A stretch of DNA of 64,000 bases from CAVVUC01 sp963751395 (GCA_963751395.1 CAVVUC010000004.1:124001-188000), one strand, 5' to 3'; shown: positions 1 to 9,175, counted from the first letter of the stretch. Notes: a model not told the origin generated them from the letters alone. Numbers and translations are program-made.

Positions 1-451
1 GGCCGGCGCGATCCTCGGCGAGGCGCACAATTTCAACAACCTCTCAAGCGACGAACTCCAGTGGACATGCGGTCCGGGCTGCGGCCTTTTCACTCAAAAC
101 GCGAGCGGCCAATACAAAGTGACGCTTGCGTTGAAGCCGCTTCCCAAGAGCAAGGACCTCGATCTGGGCGTCCGCCGCATGCCGGCGACCGGCACGGACA
201 AAGACGCGACCTGGCTGCATTTGATGGATGGCGTGAAGGCGCTGGAGATCCGCTATTTCGACCCGCGATTGAATGCATGGCTCGAGAAATGGACGGATCA
301 AAACGCGCGTCCATCGCTGTTGCGCGTCCGGCTTTTGCGCGGGAACGACACGACGCCGTATGAGCAGATACTTTCCCTGCCGCCGACGACTGCGGGCGCT
401 CCTGGCGTTCCAGTTCCAGCCGCTCCCCAACTGAACATTCCGCGACAATGA
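1..451 (+). CDS. gspJ: Type II secretion minor pseudopilin GspJ-like, 5'-truncated by the window edge
   Basis: The open frame runs in from the window edge (frame starting at base 2) and ends at TGA 449-451. The visible 149 residues contain the GspJ-like segment GVKALEIRYFD followed by W..KW and LLRVRLLRG, the C-terminal signature of this minor pseudopilin. GspJ forms the tip of the T2SS pseudopilus with GspI and GspK. Its stop overlaps the gspK start by an ATGA junction, supporting translational coupling. The N-terminal prepilin signal lies outside the window. A C-terminal Pro/Ala-rich tail follows the domain. Confidence 0.72.
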   Translation, partial: AGAILGEAHNFNNLSSDELQWTCGPGCGLFTQNASGQYKVTLALKPLPKSKDLDLGVRRMPATGTDKDATWLHLMDGVKALEIRYFDPRLNAWLEKWTDQNARPSLLRVRLLRGNDTTPYEQILSLPPTTAGAPGVPVPAAPQLNIPRQ

Positions 452-1374
452 CGAGAAACTCCCGACCGACAAATCGCGGCTCCACGTTGATCCTGACGCT
501 CTGGGCGTTGCTGCTTCTTTCCGCCGCGGTGTTCGCCTGGGTGAAATTCATCGACCAGGAACTCATGGCTGCCTTCCAGGCCAATGCGGGGCTCGAGGCG
601 AAAGCCAGCGCCCACTCCGGTGTCTGGGTGGCGCTGCATCCGCTCGTCAAACGCAACTCGCCCTTGCTCAAGGCGTCGTTCGATCGCGATCACGGCTACA
701 AGGTCAAATTGGTCGGCGAAGGCGGCAAGCTCAACTTGAACTGGCTGCTCGCGGGCCTGGAGCAGGATCCCAATCTGCGCACCATCCTCGACACTTATTT
801 TTACCGGCTCGGCTTGAGCTACAAGGAGCGCGCCACGCTCATCGACTGCATGCTCGACTGGACCCAGCCTGCGCAGGGCAACAACGTCCATCGGCTCAAC
901 GGCGCGCGCGATACCGAGACTTACAAAAATCCGCATCGTCCTTTCCAGAGCATCGACGAAGTGGCGCAGGTGAAAGGTTCCGAGTCGCTTGTGAGCTGGC
1001 CGGGCTGGCAGGAAGGATTCACGATCTACAGCCAGGGCCCCGTCGATTTGCAGTTCGCGCCGGTGAGCGTGATTGAGATTCTACCGGGAGTCGGCGACGC
1101 GCGCGCACAGCGGTTCGTGCAGCTTCGTCAGGGGCCGGACAAGATCGACGGCACGGAGGACGATCTGATTTTCAAAGACGCAAGGAGCGCACTGAGCTAC
1201 CTGGGTTTCGGCGGCGCGGCTGCGGATCAACTCGGCCCGTATGTGATGCTGAACGACCCGACTTACAGCGTGCAGAGTGTCGGGCAATCCGGAAAAGTGT
1301 ATCGACAAGTCGAGGTCATTGCTCAGAAAGTGGGCGGCGGCAATCCCAACATTCTACGCTGGAAAGAACTCTGA
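448..1374 (+). CDS. gspK: Type II secretion minor pseudopilin GspK
   Basis: 308 residues. The N-terminus carries a type IV prepilin-like hydrophobic helix (residues about 11-30, STLILTLWALLLLSAAVFAW) after a short basic leader, as expected for processing by a prepilin peptidase. The large C-terminal domain has the helix-hairpin-helix-like segment IEILPGVGDARAQRFVQLRQG typical of GspK. It is known to cap the pseudopilus tip with GspI and GspJ. The ATG overlaps the gspJ stop and a GspL-like gene follows, so this is an ordered T2SS operon. The start is set by the ATGA overlap. Confidence 0.82.
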   Translation: MTRNSRPTNRGSTLILTLWALLLLSAAVFAWVKFIDQELMAAFQANAGLEAKASAHSGVWVALHPLVKRNSPLLKASFDRDHGYKVKLVGEGGKLNLNWLLAGLEQDPNLRTILDTYFYRLGLSYKERATLIDCMLDWTQPAQGNNVHRLNGARDTETYKNPHRPFQSIDEVAQVKGSESLVSWPGWQEGFTIYSQGPVDLQFAPVSVIEILPGVGDARAQRFVQLRQGPDKIDGTEDDLIFKDARSALSYLGFGGAAADQLGPYVMLNDPTYSVQSVGQSGKVYRQVEVIAQKVGGGNPNILRWKEL

Positions 1375-1430
1375 AACAGACGCGCGATTCACAGACTATT
1401 TTCATCCGCCCCGCGGCGAAAGGCTGGCGT

Positions 1431-2600
1431 GTGCTGTCAACCAGCGCGACCTCTCCCGCTCGCGACGCCGCGTCACTGGAGGAGGCCGTCACGGGGCTTC
1501 CCGCCGGGAGCAGGATTCACCTCGCGCTCCCTTGCGGAGCCGTGCTGTTCGAGCGCATGCATCTGCCATCGACCGATCCGGTGGAACTCGACGGCATGAT
1601 GCGCCTTCAACTTGAAAAGACATTGCCCTTTCCGGTCGATGAAGTGACCTCCGCCTTCGAGCCGGTGGGGCAGACGGAAAAGGGTTCCCTGGTTCTCGCT
1701 GTCGCCGCAAACAACGCGCAGCTTGCCGAGCTTGCCAGGCCGTTCCGCGAACGCCTGATCCTTCCGGAAAAGATCACCGTTTTCGTCAACCACGTCGCGG
1801 CGACCTGTCCGAAGGATTTGCTCGTCCTCGTGATTTACAAAGAGGACGAGAAGTTCGTGGTCGCCATTTCCGAAAGTGGCAGGCTCGGCTTCGCGCAATC
1901 GTACGCGCTTCCGGATGCCGGCGCGCTTCTCGCGGAACTCCCGCAACTGCTGCTCAGTGCCGAGATGGATGGAATCCCGACGACATTTGCCCGTGTGCAG
2001 TTGGCCGAGGAATGCGCGGAGATGCAACCGGCGATCGCGGAGCTTGTCGGCGTTCCGGTCGACGTCGTGTCTCTCGATGCGAATTTGCCGGAAACGGGAA
2101 GCAACCTCGTCCCCTCGGAATGGATCAAAGAGCGGGAGCGCATCAAGAGTGCTTCGCAAATCAAGTCGCGGCTCATTGCCGCGGGCGCCGTTTATCTCGT
2201 GGCGCTGTTCTGCGCGGTCGGCTACCTCGTTTGGCTGCATGGCAAAGTCGCGAAGCTGAACGAGCAGATTCGCGCCGCGCAGCCGCAACTCGATTTCATT
2301 CGCACGCGCAAAGCCCGCTGGACCGCTCTTTCATCGGCGATCGATCCGACGCGCTACACCGTCGAAGTGCTTTTTCAGGTGCAAAAAAGCCTGCCCTCCG
2401 ACGCGATCCGCATCACGGGATTCGATCAGTCGAAAGACGGATTCGTGATCGAAGGCGAGGCGCCGTCGGCGAATCTCGCGATCGAGTTCAGCGAACAGCT
2501 CAAGAAGAATCCGGAGCTGAAGGATTTCAAAGTGGAGACCGGTCCGCCGAGCATCCTGCCGAACGAACACGCCCAGTTCAGAATTTTCGCGAAGCTATGA
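1431..2600 (+). CDS. gspL: GspL/PilM-PilN-like inner-membrane assembly protein of the secretion operon
   Basis: 389 residues from GTG 1431. In-frame coding (reading TIFIRPAAKGWRV) continues upstream to a CTG at 1371 that overlaps the gspK stop, so the true start may be there or at another non-ATG codon. Residues about 1-230 look like the cytoplasmic actin-like (PilM/GspL) domain. One membrane segment follows (AAGAVYLVALFCAVGYLVWL), then a periplasmic PilN-like ferredoxin-fold region. GspL is known to link the secretion ATPase GspE to the pseudopilus platform through GspM. Sequence similarity is weak, so position between gspK and a GspM-like gene carries much of the call. Confidence 0.62.
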   Translation: MLSTSATSPARDAASLEEAVTGLPAGSRIHLALPCGAVLFERMHLPSTDPVELDGMMRLQLEKTLPFPVDEVTSAFEPVGQTEKGSLVLAVAANNAQLAELARPFRERLILPEKITVFVNHVAATCPKDLLVLVIYKEDEKFVVAISESGRLGFAQSYALPDAGALLAELPQLLLSAEMDGIPTTFARVQLAEECAEMQPAIAELVGVPVDVVSLDANLPETGSNLVPSEWIKERERIKSASQIKSRLIAAGAVYLVALFCAVGYLVWLHGKVAKLNEQIRAAQPQLDFIRTRKARWTALSSAIDPTRYTVEVLFQVQKSLPSDAIRITGFDQSKDGFVIEGEAPSANLAIEFSEQLKKNPELKDFKVETGPPSILPNEHAQFRIFAKL

Positions 2601-3121
2601 AAGCAATGACTCCGCGAGAGAAGATGCTGGCCGGCCTGGTTGCAGGCGCGGTGTTTGTTTTGGTGAACATCCTTTTGTTGTCCGCGTTTTTCAAAAAGCA
2701 GGCCGCCGCCCGCCTCGAGCTCGGAAACAAAACGCAGGAATGGAATGCGACGCAGATTCTCACCTCCGAGCGCGATCTCTGGTCGAAGCGCGAGGCGTGG
2801 CTCCAGCAAAAGCAGCCGAAGCTCGCGAACGAAGGCAGCGCGGGCGTGCAGTTGCTCGATTACGTAAAATCCGTCGCGAAAAAATCCGATGTGGTTTTGG
2901 AGAATCCGGCCATCGGGTCTCCGACAAAGACGGCGGCCTACCGCTCCGTGCCGGTGAACATCGAGACGAAAAGCTCCTGGGCGGCGCTCATCAAGTTCCT
3001 CCAGGCGATGCAGCAGCCGGAGCAGTTCATCGTTTTTGAAACCGCAAACGTCGCCATTGATCCGAACGATCCGTCGATGATGCGCGGCAAATTCCGGATC
3101 GCCCGCTGGTTCGCGCTTTAG
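2597..3121 (+). CDS. GspM/PilO-like bitopic membrane protein
   Basis: 174 residues. The ATG at 2597 overlaps the previous stop (ATGA), which fixes the start although the frame stays open far upstream. A short cytoplasmic head is followed by a membrane helix (LAGLVAGAVFVLVNILLLSAFF, residues about 11-32), a coiled-coil-like stretch rich in Lys/Glu, and a small alpha/beta domain. This architecture matches GspM/PilO, the partner of GspL. It is the last gene of the cluster; a 228-base gap with no obvious gene follows. Confidence 0.6.
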   Translation: MKAMTPREKMLAGLVAGAVFVLVNILLLSAFFKKQAAARLELGNKTQEWNATQILTSERDLWSKREAWLQQKQPKLANEGSAGVQLLDYVKSVAKKSDVVLENPAIGSPTKTAAYRSVPVNIETKSSWAALIKFLQAMQQPEQFIVFETANVAIDPNDPSMMRGKFRIARWFAL

Positions 3122-3349
3122 CGCCTCCTTTTGGAATAGCGCCGCAGCTTGATTGCGCATCCCGCGCCAGGAATCACGCCCGCGTGTTTGGTTCCTCGGA
3201 ATAATGCAAAGTGTGTGCGTCGATTCCTGCCGCCCTCCCTGTATTTCGACAATCAGGTGACAACCATGTTACAGCCGTGTGAAATCGTGCATGCACGAGT
3301 CCTGCGGCTTTGACAGGGCGAGACGGCGGTTTCTTAGTTGCTCAAATAA

Positions 3350-4195
3350 ATGAACCGCCACCGCACGGCCTGGATTTCGGATGTGCATCTCGGCACGAAA
3401 GGCAGCAACGCCGACCTGCTCCTCGACTTTCTTCGCGACCACGAATTCGAGACACTCTACATCGTCGGCGACTTGATCGACATCTGGCAGTTGCGGCGCG
3501 GCATTTACTGGCCGCAGCACCACAGCGATGTCATCCAAAAAATCCTGCGCAAAGGCCGCAAAGGAACGCGCGTCATTTACATTCCCGGAAACCACGACGA
3601 ATTCGTCGCCGGCTTTCTCGGTCCATACGGGGCGGTCACCATTCAAAAAAACGCGATCCACACGACCGCCGATGGTCGGCGTCTGCTGGTGATCCACGGG
3701 CATGAACTCGACACGGTCGTTCAAAACATCAAGTGGCTCGCTTATGTCGGCGACGTCGGCTACCAGTTCCTCCTGCGGCTGAACCAGCCCGTGAATCTCT
3801 TCCGCCGCCTGTTTGGACTCGGCTACTGGTCGCTCAGCGCCTACGTGAAGATGAGCGTGAAAAACGCAGTCTCCTTCATCGGCAAGTTCGAGGAAGCCAT
3901 TGTGCGTTACTCGAGGGATTACTCAGTCGATGGCGTCATCTGCGGACACATCCACGCGCCCGCGATCCGCAAGATTGAGGGGGTTGATTACTACAACACC
4001 GGCGACTGGGTCGAGAGCCACTCCGCGCTGCTGGAAGAGATGGATGGCAGCATCCGCTTAATTACGAAGTTCACGAGCGGGGCGGTGGTTGCGCAATCGA
4101 CCGAACACATCGAGGAGGGGAGCTCCTTCGCTGAAGATGCGCTCTGTCTCAACGGCTCAACCGCGCAGGGCGATGGTCTCCTTTTCAAGCGTTAA
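3350..4195 (+). CDS. UDP-2,3-diacylglucosamine hydrolase-like (LpxH-type) metallophosphoesterase
   Basis: 281 residues with the complete calcineurin-like metal-site motifs in order: SDVHLG (about 10-15), GDLIDIW (44-50), GNHDE (82-86), HGHE and GHIHAP, then GDW. LpxH-type enzymes remove UMP from UDP-2,3-diacylglucosamine in lipid A synthesis at the inner membrane, and the GHIHAP...NTGDWVE tail is typical of that branch. A basic hydrophobic patch (FLLRLNQPVNLFRRLFGLGYW) could attach it to the membrane. It converges with a diacylglycerol glucosyltransferase-like gene, so both may act in envelope lipid metabolism. A more general phosphoesterase role is possible. Confidence 0.75.
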   Translation: MNRHRTAWISDVHLGTKGSNADLLLDFLRDHEFETLYIVGDLIDIWQLRRGIYWPQHHSDVIQKILRKGRKGTRVIYIPGNHDEFVAGFLGPYGAVTIQKNAIHTTADGRRLLVIHGHELDTVVQNIKWLAYVGDVGYQFLLRLNQPVNLFRRLFGLGYWSLSAYVKMSVKNAVSFIGKFEEAIVRYSRDYSVDGVICGHIHAPAIRKIEGVDYYNTGDWVESHSALLEEMDGSIRLITKFTSGAVVAQSTEHIEEGSSFAEDALCLNGSTAQGDGLLFKR

Positions 4196-4349
4196 GAAAG
4201 CGGCCTGCGATCAAAACGCCCGTCATTCTGAGCGGAGTTCCGGTCTGCCTTGAGACAGGAACGGAGTCGAAGAATCACTGATCCTTTTCGAGGGGATTCA
4301 TCGAGTGGCAAAGGTTCGCGTCCGATTTTGAATTCACCTCACCGTGAGC

Positions 4350-4428
4350 GTCATTCCGAGTGGAGCGAGGAACGACGCAGGCCACGCCCGGTATTGTTTG
4401 GGAGATTCCTCGCTGCGCTCGGAATGAC
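4350..4428. repeat. GTCATTCCGAG hairpin between convergent genes
   Basis: Two 23-base arms, 4350-4372 and 4406-4428, are inverted repeats with 21 of 23 positions matching (GTCATTCCGAG...GCGAGGAA). A lone half-copy starts near 4225 (GTCATTCTGAGCGGAG). The element lies between convergent genes and could act as a two-way terminator. The same GTCATTCYGAG terminus recurs in a hairpin at 6988-7038. Confidence 0.75.
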
Positions 4429-4471
4429 ACCTCTTGTTTACTTTTTTCCATGATCCGGATGTTTCGAGTGC

Positions 4472-5656
4472 CTACCCGATCTCCCCGGACGCCGCATGCG
4501 CAATGGCTTCGCGAGCTTCGGCGTTCAGTCGCAACGGCGGCAGTTCGTCCTCGATCAAAGTGCGCGCGATCGTTCGCGCGGCGTCGGGACGGCCCAGGCT
4601 TTGTGCTGCGCGTCGCATGCCTTCGAGCCGTTCGGGGTTGTCGAGCAGCCTGTCGATCTTGTAAGGCAGCGTCGCCATCTCGTTGCACCGGATCGCCGCG
4701 CCATCTTCCAGCAGGTGATCGCTGTTGCGCTCCTCCTGGCCTGGAATCGGCGAGATGATCGCCATTGGCAGACCGCATGCCAGCGATTCGGAGGTCGTGA
4801 GGCCGCCCGGTTTGCCGACGAAAAGATCCGAGATTTTCATCAGCTCGTGCATGCGCTCCGTGTAGCCGAGGATTTTGAAACGCGGATTGTCCGCGCCCAC
4901 GATTTTTGCGACGCGCTCCCGCGTCTCCTCGCTTTTTCCGCACACGACAATTGTCTGCGCCTCGTGCCGAAGCTCCATCAAACGGCTCACGGCCATCTCC
5001 GTCGGACTCACCCCAAGCGCGCCAGCCGATAGAAGCAGCGTCCTTTTGTGAGGATCGAGTCCGTAGCTCAACTGGGTGGCGAGGCGGTCGATCGCCTCCG
5101 CAAAAACGGGATCGATCGGAATGCCTGAAACCGTGATCCGTTCGCGCGGGAGGCCGAGCGCTTCGAGATAAGCGCGCGTCTCGTCGATCGCCACGAAGTA
5201 GCGGTGAAAAATGCGCGACAGCCACATCGCGTGCATGTCGAAATCGGTGACGACGATGGAAAGGTGCGCGTCCAGTTTTCCCTGTCCGATCAGGTGTGAA
5301 ATGATGCCCGCCGGCATGAAGTGTGTGCAGACCGTGATGTCGGGACGAAACTTACGGATGAAATTGACCAGCTTCTGCGACTGGAGCCGGTCGAGCCGGA
5401 GCCGCACCTCGTCGCCCTTCCACGGTTCGTCGCTCGCCTTGTAAACCCAGCCGAGCACCTCCGGCGCGGAGCGCACGAGCTGGATGTAAAGCTTCGAGTA
5501 AAAATCGCGGAAGAGTTTGTTGGTGAACTTGAGCGCGTCCTGGTGCTCGACCGCCTCCACGCGATCATCCTGGGCAAAGGCTTTCACGAGCGCCTCGGCG
5601 GCTTTCACATGGCCGGTTCCGGCGCTGGCTGAGATAATGAGGACGCGCTTTTTCAT
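4472..5656 (-). CDS. UgtP/MGD1-like diacylglycerol glycosyltransferase (GT28)
   Basis: 394 residues starting MKKRVLIISASAGTGHVKAAEAL, the N-terminal signature of the monogalactosyldiacylglycerol synthase / processive diacylglycerol glucosyltransferase family. The C-terminal half has the nucleotide-sugar site (FVGKPGGLTTSESLACGLPMAI) and GQEERN of GT28 enzymes. Such proteins add glucose or galactose from a UDP-sugar to diacylglycerol at the cytoplasmic membrane face. It is divergent from serS with a 36-base gap. Confidence 0.8.
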   Translation of the reverse strand: MKKRVLIISASAGTGHVKAAEALVKAFAQDDRVEAVEHQDALKFTNKLFRDFYSKLYIQLVRSAPEVLGWVYKASDEPWKGDEVRLRLDRLQSQKLVNFIRKFRPDITVCTHFMPAGIISHLIGQGKLDAHLSIVVTDFDMHAMWLSRIFHRYFVAIDETRAYLEALGLPRERITVSGIPIDPVFAEAIDRLATQLSYGLDPHKRTLLLSAGALGVSPTEMAVSRLMELRHEAQTIVVCGKSEETRERVAKIVGADNPRFKILGYTERMHELMKISDLFVGKPGGLTTSESLACGLPMAIISPIPGQEERNSDHLLEDGAAIRCNEMATLPYKIDRLLDNPERLEGMRRAAQSLGRPDAARTIARTLIEDELPPLRLNAEAREAIAHAASGEIG

Positions 5657-5692
5657 GGTTCCAATTCCAATCGGTTTCGTTAGCTTCCCCGC

Positions 5693-6961
5693 ATGCTAGA
5701 CATACGCCTCATTCGTGAAAACCCCGAATTCGTAAAGTTACGCCTTGCGACACGCGGAGGGGACGCGCATTTGCAGATCGAGGCGGTGATCGAGTGCGAC
5801 AAGGAGCGCCGCCAGCTTGAGACGCGGCTCCAGCAGCTCAATGCCGACCGCAAACGGATCAGCAAGGAAATCGGCGCGAAGAAGGCGAAGGGCGAAGACA
5901 CGAGCGGGATCGAGGCGCAGGTGCGCGGCTTTGGCGACGAGGTCGCGACCGTCAACCGTCAGGCGGCGGAAGCCGACGAGCGTCAGCGCAATCTTTTGCT
6001 CCTCCTGCCGAATCTCCCGCACGACGCCGCGCCCGCCGGAAAGGACGCGAGCGACAATCCCGTCGTCAAAACGTGGGGTGAGAGACCCGCCATCGACGCG
6101 CCGCTCGATCACATCAAGCTCGGTGAGCGGCTCGGCCTTTTCGATTTAGAACGCGCCGCAAAACTGAGCGGCAGCGGGTTTGTCTGCTTCACCGGAATCG
6201 GCGCGCGATTGCAGCGGGCGCTCATCAATTTCTGCCTCGACCTCCACACGCGCGAGCACGGCTACACGGAAGTCAGCCCGCCGTTCATCGTGCGCAGCGA
6301 ATCGCTTGTTGGCACGGGGCAGTTGCCGAAGTTCCGCGACCAGCTCTACAAGGTCGAGGACGAGGACATGTTCCTCGTGCCGACCGCCGAGGTGCCGGTG
6401 ACGAATCTGCATCGCGACGAAATCCTCCCGCCCGGCGATCTGCCGAAAAAATTCGCCGCCTACACGCCGTGCTTCCGCAGCGAGGCGGGCGCCGCGGGCA
6501 TCGGCACGCGCGGCATCATCCGCGTGCATCAGTTCGACAAAGTGGAGCTGGTGAAAATCACGACGCCTGAGAATTCCTTCGCCGAACTCGAAGCCCTCAC
6601 CGCCGACGCTGAGCGCGTTCTTCAACTGCTCGGCCTGCATTATCGCGTCATCGAACTTTGCACCGGCGACCTCGGATTCGGCTCCGCGAAAACCTACGAC
6701 ATCGAAGTCTGGGCGCCGGGCCAGAACGCCTACCTCGAAGTCTCAAGCTGCTCGAACTTCACCGACTTCCAGGCGCGCCGGATGAACCTGAAATACAAAA
6801 ACGCCGAAGGAAAAAACGTCTTCTGCCACACGCTCAACGGCTCCGGCACCGCCATGCCCCGCCTCTACGTCGCGCTCCTCGAAACGTATCAGCAACCCGA
6901 CGGCTCGATCAAAATCCCGGAGCCGCTTGAGTCTCACCTCGGCGCGACGGAAATCCGTTAG
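5693..6961 (+). CDS. serS: Seryl-tRNA synthetase
   Basis: 422 residues, full length for class II SerRS. The N-terminal coiled-coil arm that binds tRNA-Ser spans about residues 25-105. The catalytic core has motif 2 (CFRSEAGAAGIGTRGIIRVHQFDKVE) and motif 3 (NGSGTAMPRLYVALLE). It charges tRNA-Ser, and tRNA-Sec where present. The start ATG gives the canonical MLDIRLIRENPE N-terminus. A strong hairpin 27 bases after the stop may terminate the transcript. Confidence 0.97.
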   Translation: MLDIRLIRENPEFVKLRLATRGGDAHLQIEAVIECDKERRQLETRLQQLNADRKRISKEIGAKKAKGEDTSGIEAQVRGFGDEVATVNRQAAEADERQRNLLLLLPNLPHDAAPAGKDASDNPVVKTWGERPAIDAPLDHIKLGERLGLFDLERAAKLSGSGFVCFTGIGARLQRALINFCLDLHTREHGYTEVSPPFIVRSESLVGTGQLPKFRDQLYKVEDEDMFLVPTAEVPVTNLHRDEILPPGDLPKKFAAYTPCFRSEAGAAGIGTRGIIRVHQFDKVELVKITTPENSFAELEALTADAERVLQLLGLHYRVIELCTGDLGFGSAKTYDIEVWAPGQNAYLEVSSCSNFTDFQARRMNLKYKNAEGKNVFCHTLNGSGTAMPRLYVALLETYQQPDGSIKIPEPLESHLGATEIR

Positions 6962-6987
6962 CGCATGATTGTAAAATCCAACCGCCT

Positions 6988-7038
6988 GTCATTCTGAGGC
7001 TCTCACAAAACCCCATTTTGTGAGAGCCTCGGAATGAC
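6988..7038. terminator. Long hairpin after serS, GTCATTCYGAG family
   Basis: Arms 6988-7010 and 7016-7038 pair over 23 bases with one mismatch around a 5-base loop (CCCCA). The arm ends GTCATTC/GAATGAC match the repeat at 4350-4428, so this looks like a dispersed palindrome that also serves as a 3' hairpin for serS. No run of U follows, so rho-independent termination is uncertain. Confidence 0.6.
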
Positions 7039-7170
7039 ACGGTTCGTTGAGGACATCTTTCAACATCCTGGCAAATCCGTCTTCCTTTGTGGCTCAACCG
7101 TACTTGAATAGGCGCGCCCCGTCTTTTCAATTGGATTGCGCGAGTCTGGGCGCGGAGCTAACCTGCGACC

Positions 7171-7398
7171 ATGAACTTGAGTGACCGAATCAGCGTCAAT
7201 CCCAGGCAGTGCGGTGGGCGCCCTTGCATTCGCGGGATGCGCATTCGCGTGAAGGATGTGCTGGATATGCTGGCTGGCGGCGCGAGCGAGGCGGAGATCT
7301 TGGCGGATTTTCCCGATCTCGAGCAGGCTGACATCCGGGCGGCGGTGGAGTATGCCTCTGCGACCGTGGATCATCCGGTGTTGATCGGCAACCGATAA
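7171..7398 (+). CDS. DUF433 antitoxin-like protein
   Basis: 75 residues: DRISVNPRQCGGRPCIRGMRIRVKDVLDMLAGGASEAEILADFPDLEQADIRAAVEYA. The CGGRPCIRG...RI.V segment and following winged-helix-like region are diagnostic of DUF433 proteins, which are normally encoded directly before a DUF5615 PIN-like toxin. That is the arrangement here, with a 6-base gap. It likely binds DNA as the antitoxin and autorepressor of the pair. Confidence 0.85.
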   Translation: MNLSDRISVNPRQCGGRPCIRGMRIRVKDVLDMLAGGASEAEILADFPDLEQADIRAAVEYASATVDHPVLIGNR

Positions 7399-7404
7399 AG
7401 GGCG

Positions 7405-7734
7405 GTGCGTTTCCTCGTCGATGCCCAACTGCCGCCCGCGCTGGCGCAATTCCTGATCTCGCAAGGTCATGAAGCCATGGCCGTGCGCGAACTTTCGCTT
7501 CGCGAGGCGGAAGATGAGACAATCTGGGAAGCCGCAAAGCGCGAGGGCTTTATCGTGGTGACGAAGGACGAAGATTTCGCGCAGCTTGCATGGCGGTTCG
7601 GTCCGCCGCCGCAGGTCTTGTGGCTGCGACTCGGTAATGCAACAAACAAGGCGCTTCTGTCGTGGCTGGAACCGGTATTGCCGGAAGCGCTCGCGGCACT
7701 CGCAGAAGGCAATGCGCTGGTCGAAGTGGTGTAG
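7405..7734 (+). CDS. DUF5615 PIN-like toxin
   Basis: 109 residues from GTG 7405. It begins RFLVDAQLPPALAQFLISQGHEA, where the early Asp matches the first PIN-fold acidic residue. VVTKDEDFAQLAWRFGPPPQVLWLRLGN supplies the second acidic cluster (KDEDF). This is the Mut7-C/DUF5615 PIN-like family, presumed RNases partnered with DUF433 antitoxins. Translation is probably coupled to the antitoxin gene. The RNase activity is inferred from the family. Confidence 0.85.
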   Translation: MRFLVDAQLPPALAQFLISQGHEAMAVRELSLREAEDETIWEAAKREGFIVVTKDEDFAQLAWRFGPPPQVLWLRLGNATNKALLSWLEPVLPEALAALAEGNALVEVV

Positions 7735-7821
7735 GCGGCTTCTCTACCGACGGATTAAAATCGGCAGTGCCGCGCATTGCACCACGCGTGAACACGCCAA
7801 CGGAAATCTGTAACGACGTTA

Positions 7822-8182
7822 TTAGTCCCTCCAGACGAACGGAACATAATTCTCCATCCGTCGGCTTTCGTAGAAACCGGGTTGCTTCACGACTTCTTGC
7901 TGGAAGAGCGCGATTTGTTGCTCGATCACTTTCGGGTCAACATCGTTGTCAGGACGGAGTGGCATGTCCACGGGAGCAACCGGCAATACAAAGTCGTCCT
8001 CTGCGCGGAGATGATTGGCTGAAAGTTTCACGGATTCGTTCAATGGCCGCTTGTCCTCCATACTTTTCGAAAATGGCACGAAATTCCGGCGCGTCCAATG
8101 TCAGTCCATGCTCCGCGATTTGCTCGAAGATGTTCATGGCTCGAACGGCGGCTTGTCGAAACGCATGACGAGCGTTTAACAA
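7822..8182 (-). pseudogene. Hypothetical protein gene with an apparent +1 frameshift
   Basis: Two minus-strand frames overlap here. Frame A (from TTG 8182, or ATG 8137) gives NIFEQIAEHGLTLDAPEFRAIFEKYGG and reads AAIERIRET. Frame B carries VKLSANHLRAEDDFVLPV and continues to FYESRRMENYVPFVWRD, ending at 7822. Removing one base near 8030-8050 joins them into one soluble protein of about 119 residues. Both halves look like real protein and neither looks complete alone. I do not recognise the family. It is divergent from tilS. Confidence 0.45.
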
Positions 8183-8188
8183 ATCAGC

Positions 8189-9136
8189 GTGGCAACACCA
8201 ACTTCAATCCAGTCCCGCGTCGCGGACGCACTCGCGCAAATGCCGCCGACGCGCTCCTATCTCGTCGGCGTTTCGGGCGGGCGGGATTCGGTGGTGCTGC
8301 TGCATCTCCTGGCGAACCTCGGCTATCGCAAGCTCGTCGTCTGTCATCTCGATCACCGGCTGCGCGGGAGAGCCAGTGCGGCGGATGCGAGGTTCGTCGA
8401 GCGGCTCGCGCTGCGGCTTGGATTTCCGGCGGTGATCGAGCGGACCGATGTGTCGCGGATGGGGGTGGAGCGGGGGATGTCGATCGAAACGGCGGCGCGT
8501 GCGGCGCGTCATGAGTTCTTCGCGCGGGTGGCTAGCGGGAAAAGGTGTCACACCATTTTTTTGGCGCATCACGCGGACGATCAAGTGGAGACGTTCCTGT
8601 TCAATCTGTTTCGTGGTGCGGGTGCGTCCGGTCTCGGCGCGATGCGCGGGGAGACGCAACTCGGGGCGCTTCGCATCGTGCGACCGCTGCTCGGAGTCTG
8701 GCGCGCCGAGATCGACGCGTTTGCGGAGCGGCACGGTTTGAAGTTTCGCGAGGACGCAACGAACACACAGCCTGCTCATTCCCGCAACCGGATGCGTCAC
8801 CAACTCATTCCCGCCATCGAGAAAATCTTCGGCCGCGAAATCAAGCAGGCGGTCTGGCGCAGCGCCGAGATTCTTGCAGCGGAGGACGAATGGATTCGCG
8901 GATTGATTTCCACAGACACGGATGAACTCTCCGTGCGGCAACTGCGCGAGATGCCGGTCGCGATGCAGCGGCGCATCGTCCAGTCGTGGTTGAAGCGTCT
9001 GCGCGTGCCGGACGCCGGCTTCCGTGAGGTGGAGTCGGTCCGCGCGTTGCTGCCCGCGTCGGCGACAAAAGCGAAGGTCAACCTGCCGGCCGGTCTTCAC
9101 GCCCGCCGACGCGCCGGGAAACTGTTTGTGGAATGA
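8189..9136 (+). CDS. tilS: tRNA(Ile)-lysidine synthase
   Basis: 315 residues from GTG 8189. The PP-loop SGGRDS at about residues 29-34 identifies an ATP-pyrophosphatase, and HLDHRLRG plus FLAHHADDQVETFLFNLFRG are TilS-specific. The enzyme modifies C34 of the CAU-anticodon tRNA-Ile to lysidine, changing AUG to AUA decoding. At this length it resembles the shorter TilS type that lacks most of the C-terminal substrate domain of E. coli TilS. The GTG start has only a weak ribosome binding site, so the exact start is uncertain. Confidence 0.92.
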   Translation: MATPTSIQSRVADALAQMPPTRSYLVGVSGGRDSVVLLHLLANLGYRKLVVCHLDHRLRGRASAADARFVERLALRLGFPAVIERTDVSRMGVERGMSIETAARAARHEFFARVASGKRCHTIFLAHHADDQVETFLFNLFRGAGASGLGAMRGETQLGALRIVRPLLGVWRAEIDAFAERHGLKFREDATNTQPAHSRNRMRHQLIPAIEKIFGREIKQAVWRSAEILAAEDEWIRGLISTDTDELSVRQLREMPVAMQRRIVQSWLKRLRVPDAGFREVESVRALLPASATKAKVNLPAGLHARRRAGKLFVE

Positions 9137-9175
9137 GTTGAAGCGCGTTTCGTGTTTCGCCTAGACTCCGCCGCG

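Noticed and set aside
3311..3339. TTGACA-containing promoter before the LpxH-like gene
   Set aside because: TTGACA is present at 3311 but no acceptable -10 lies 16-18 bases downstream.
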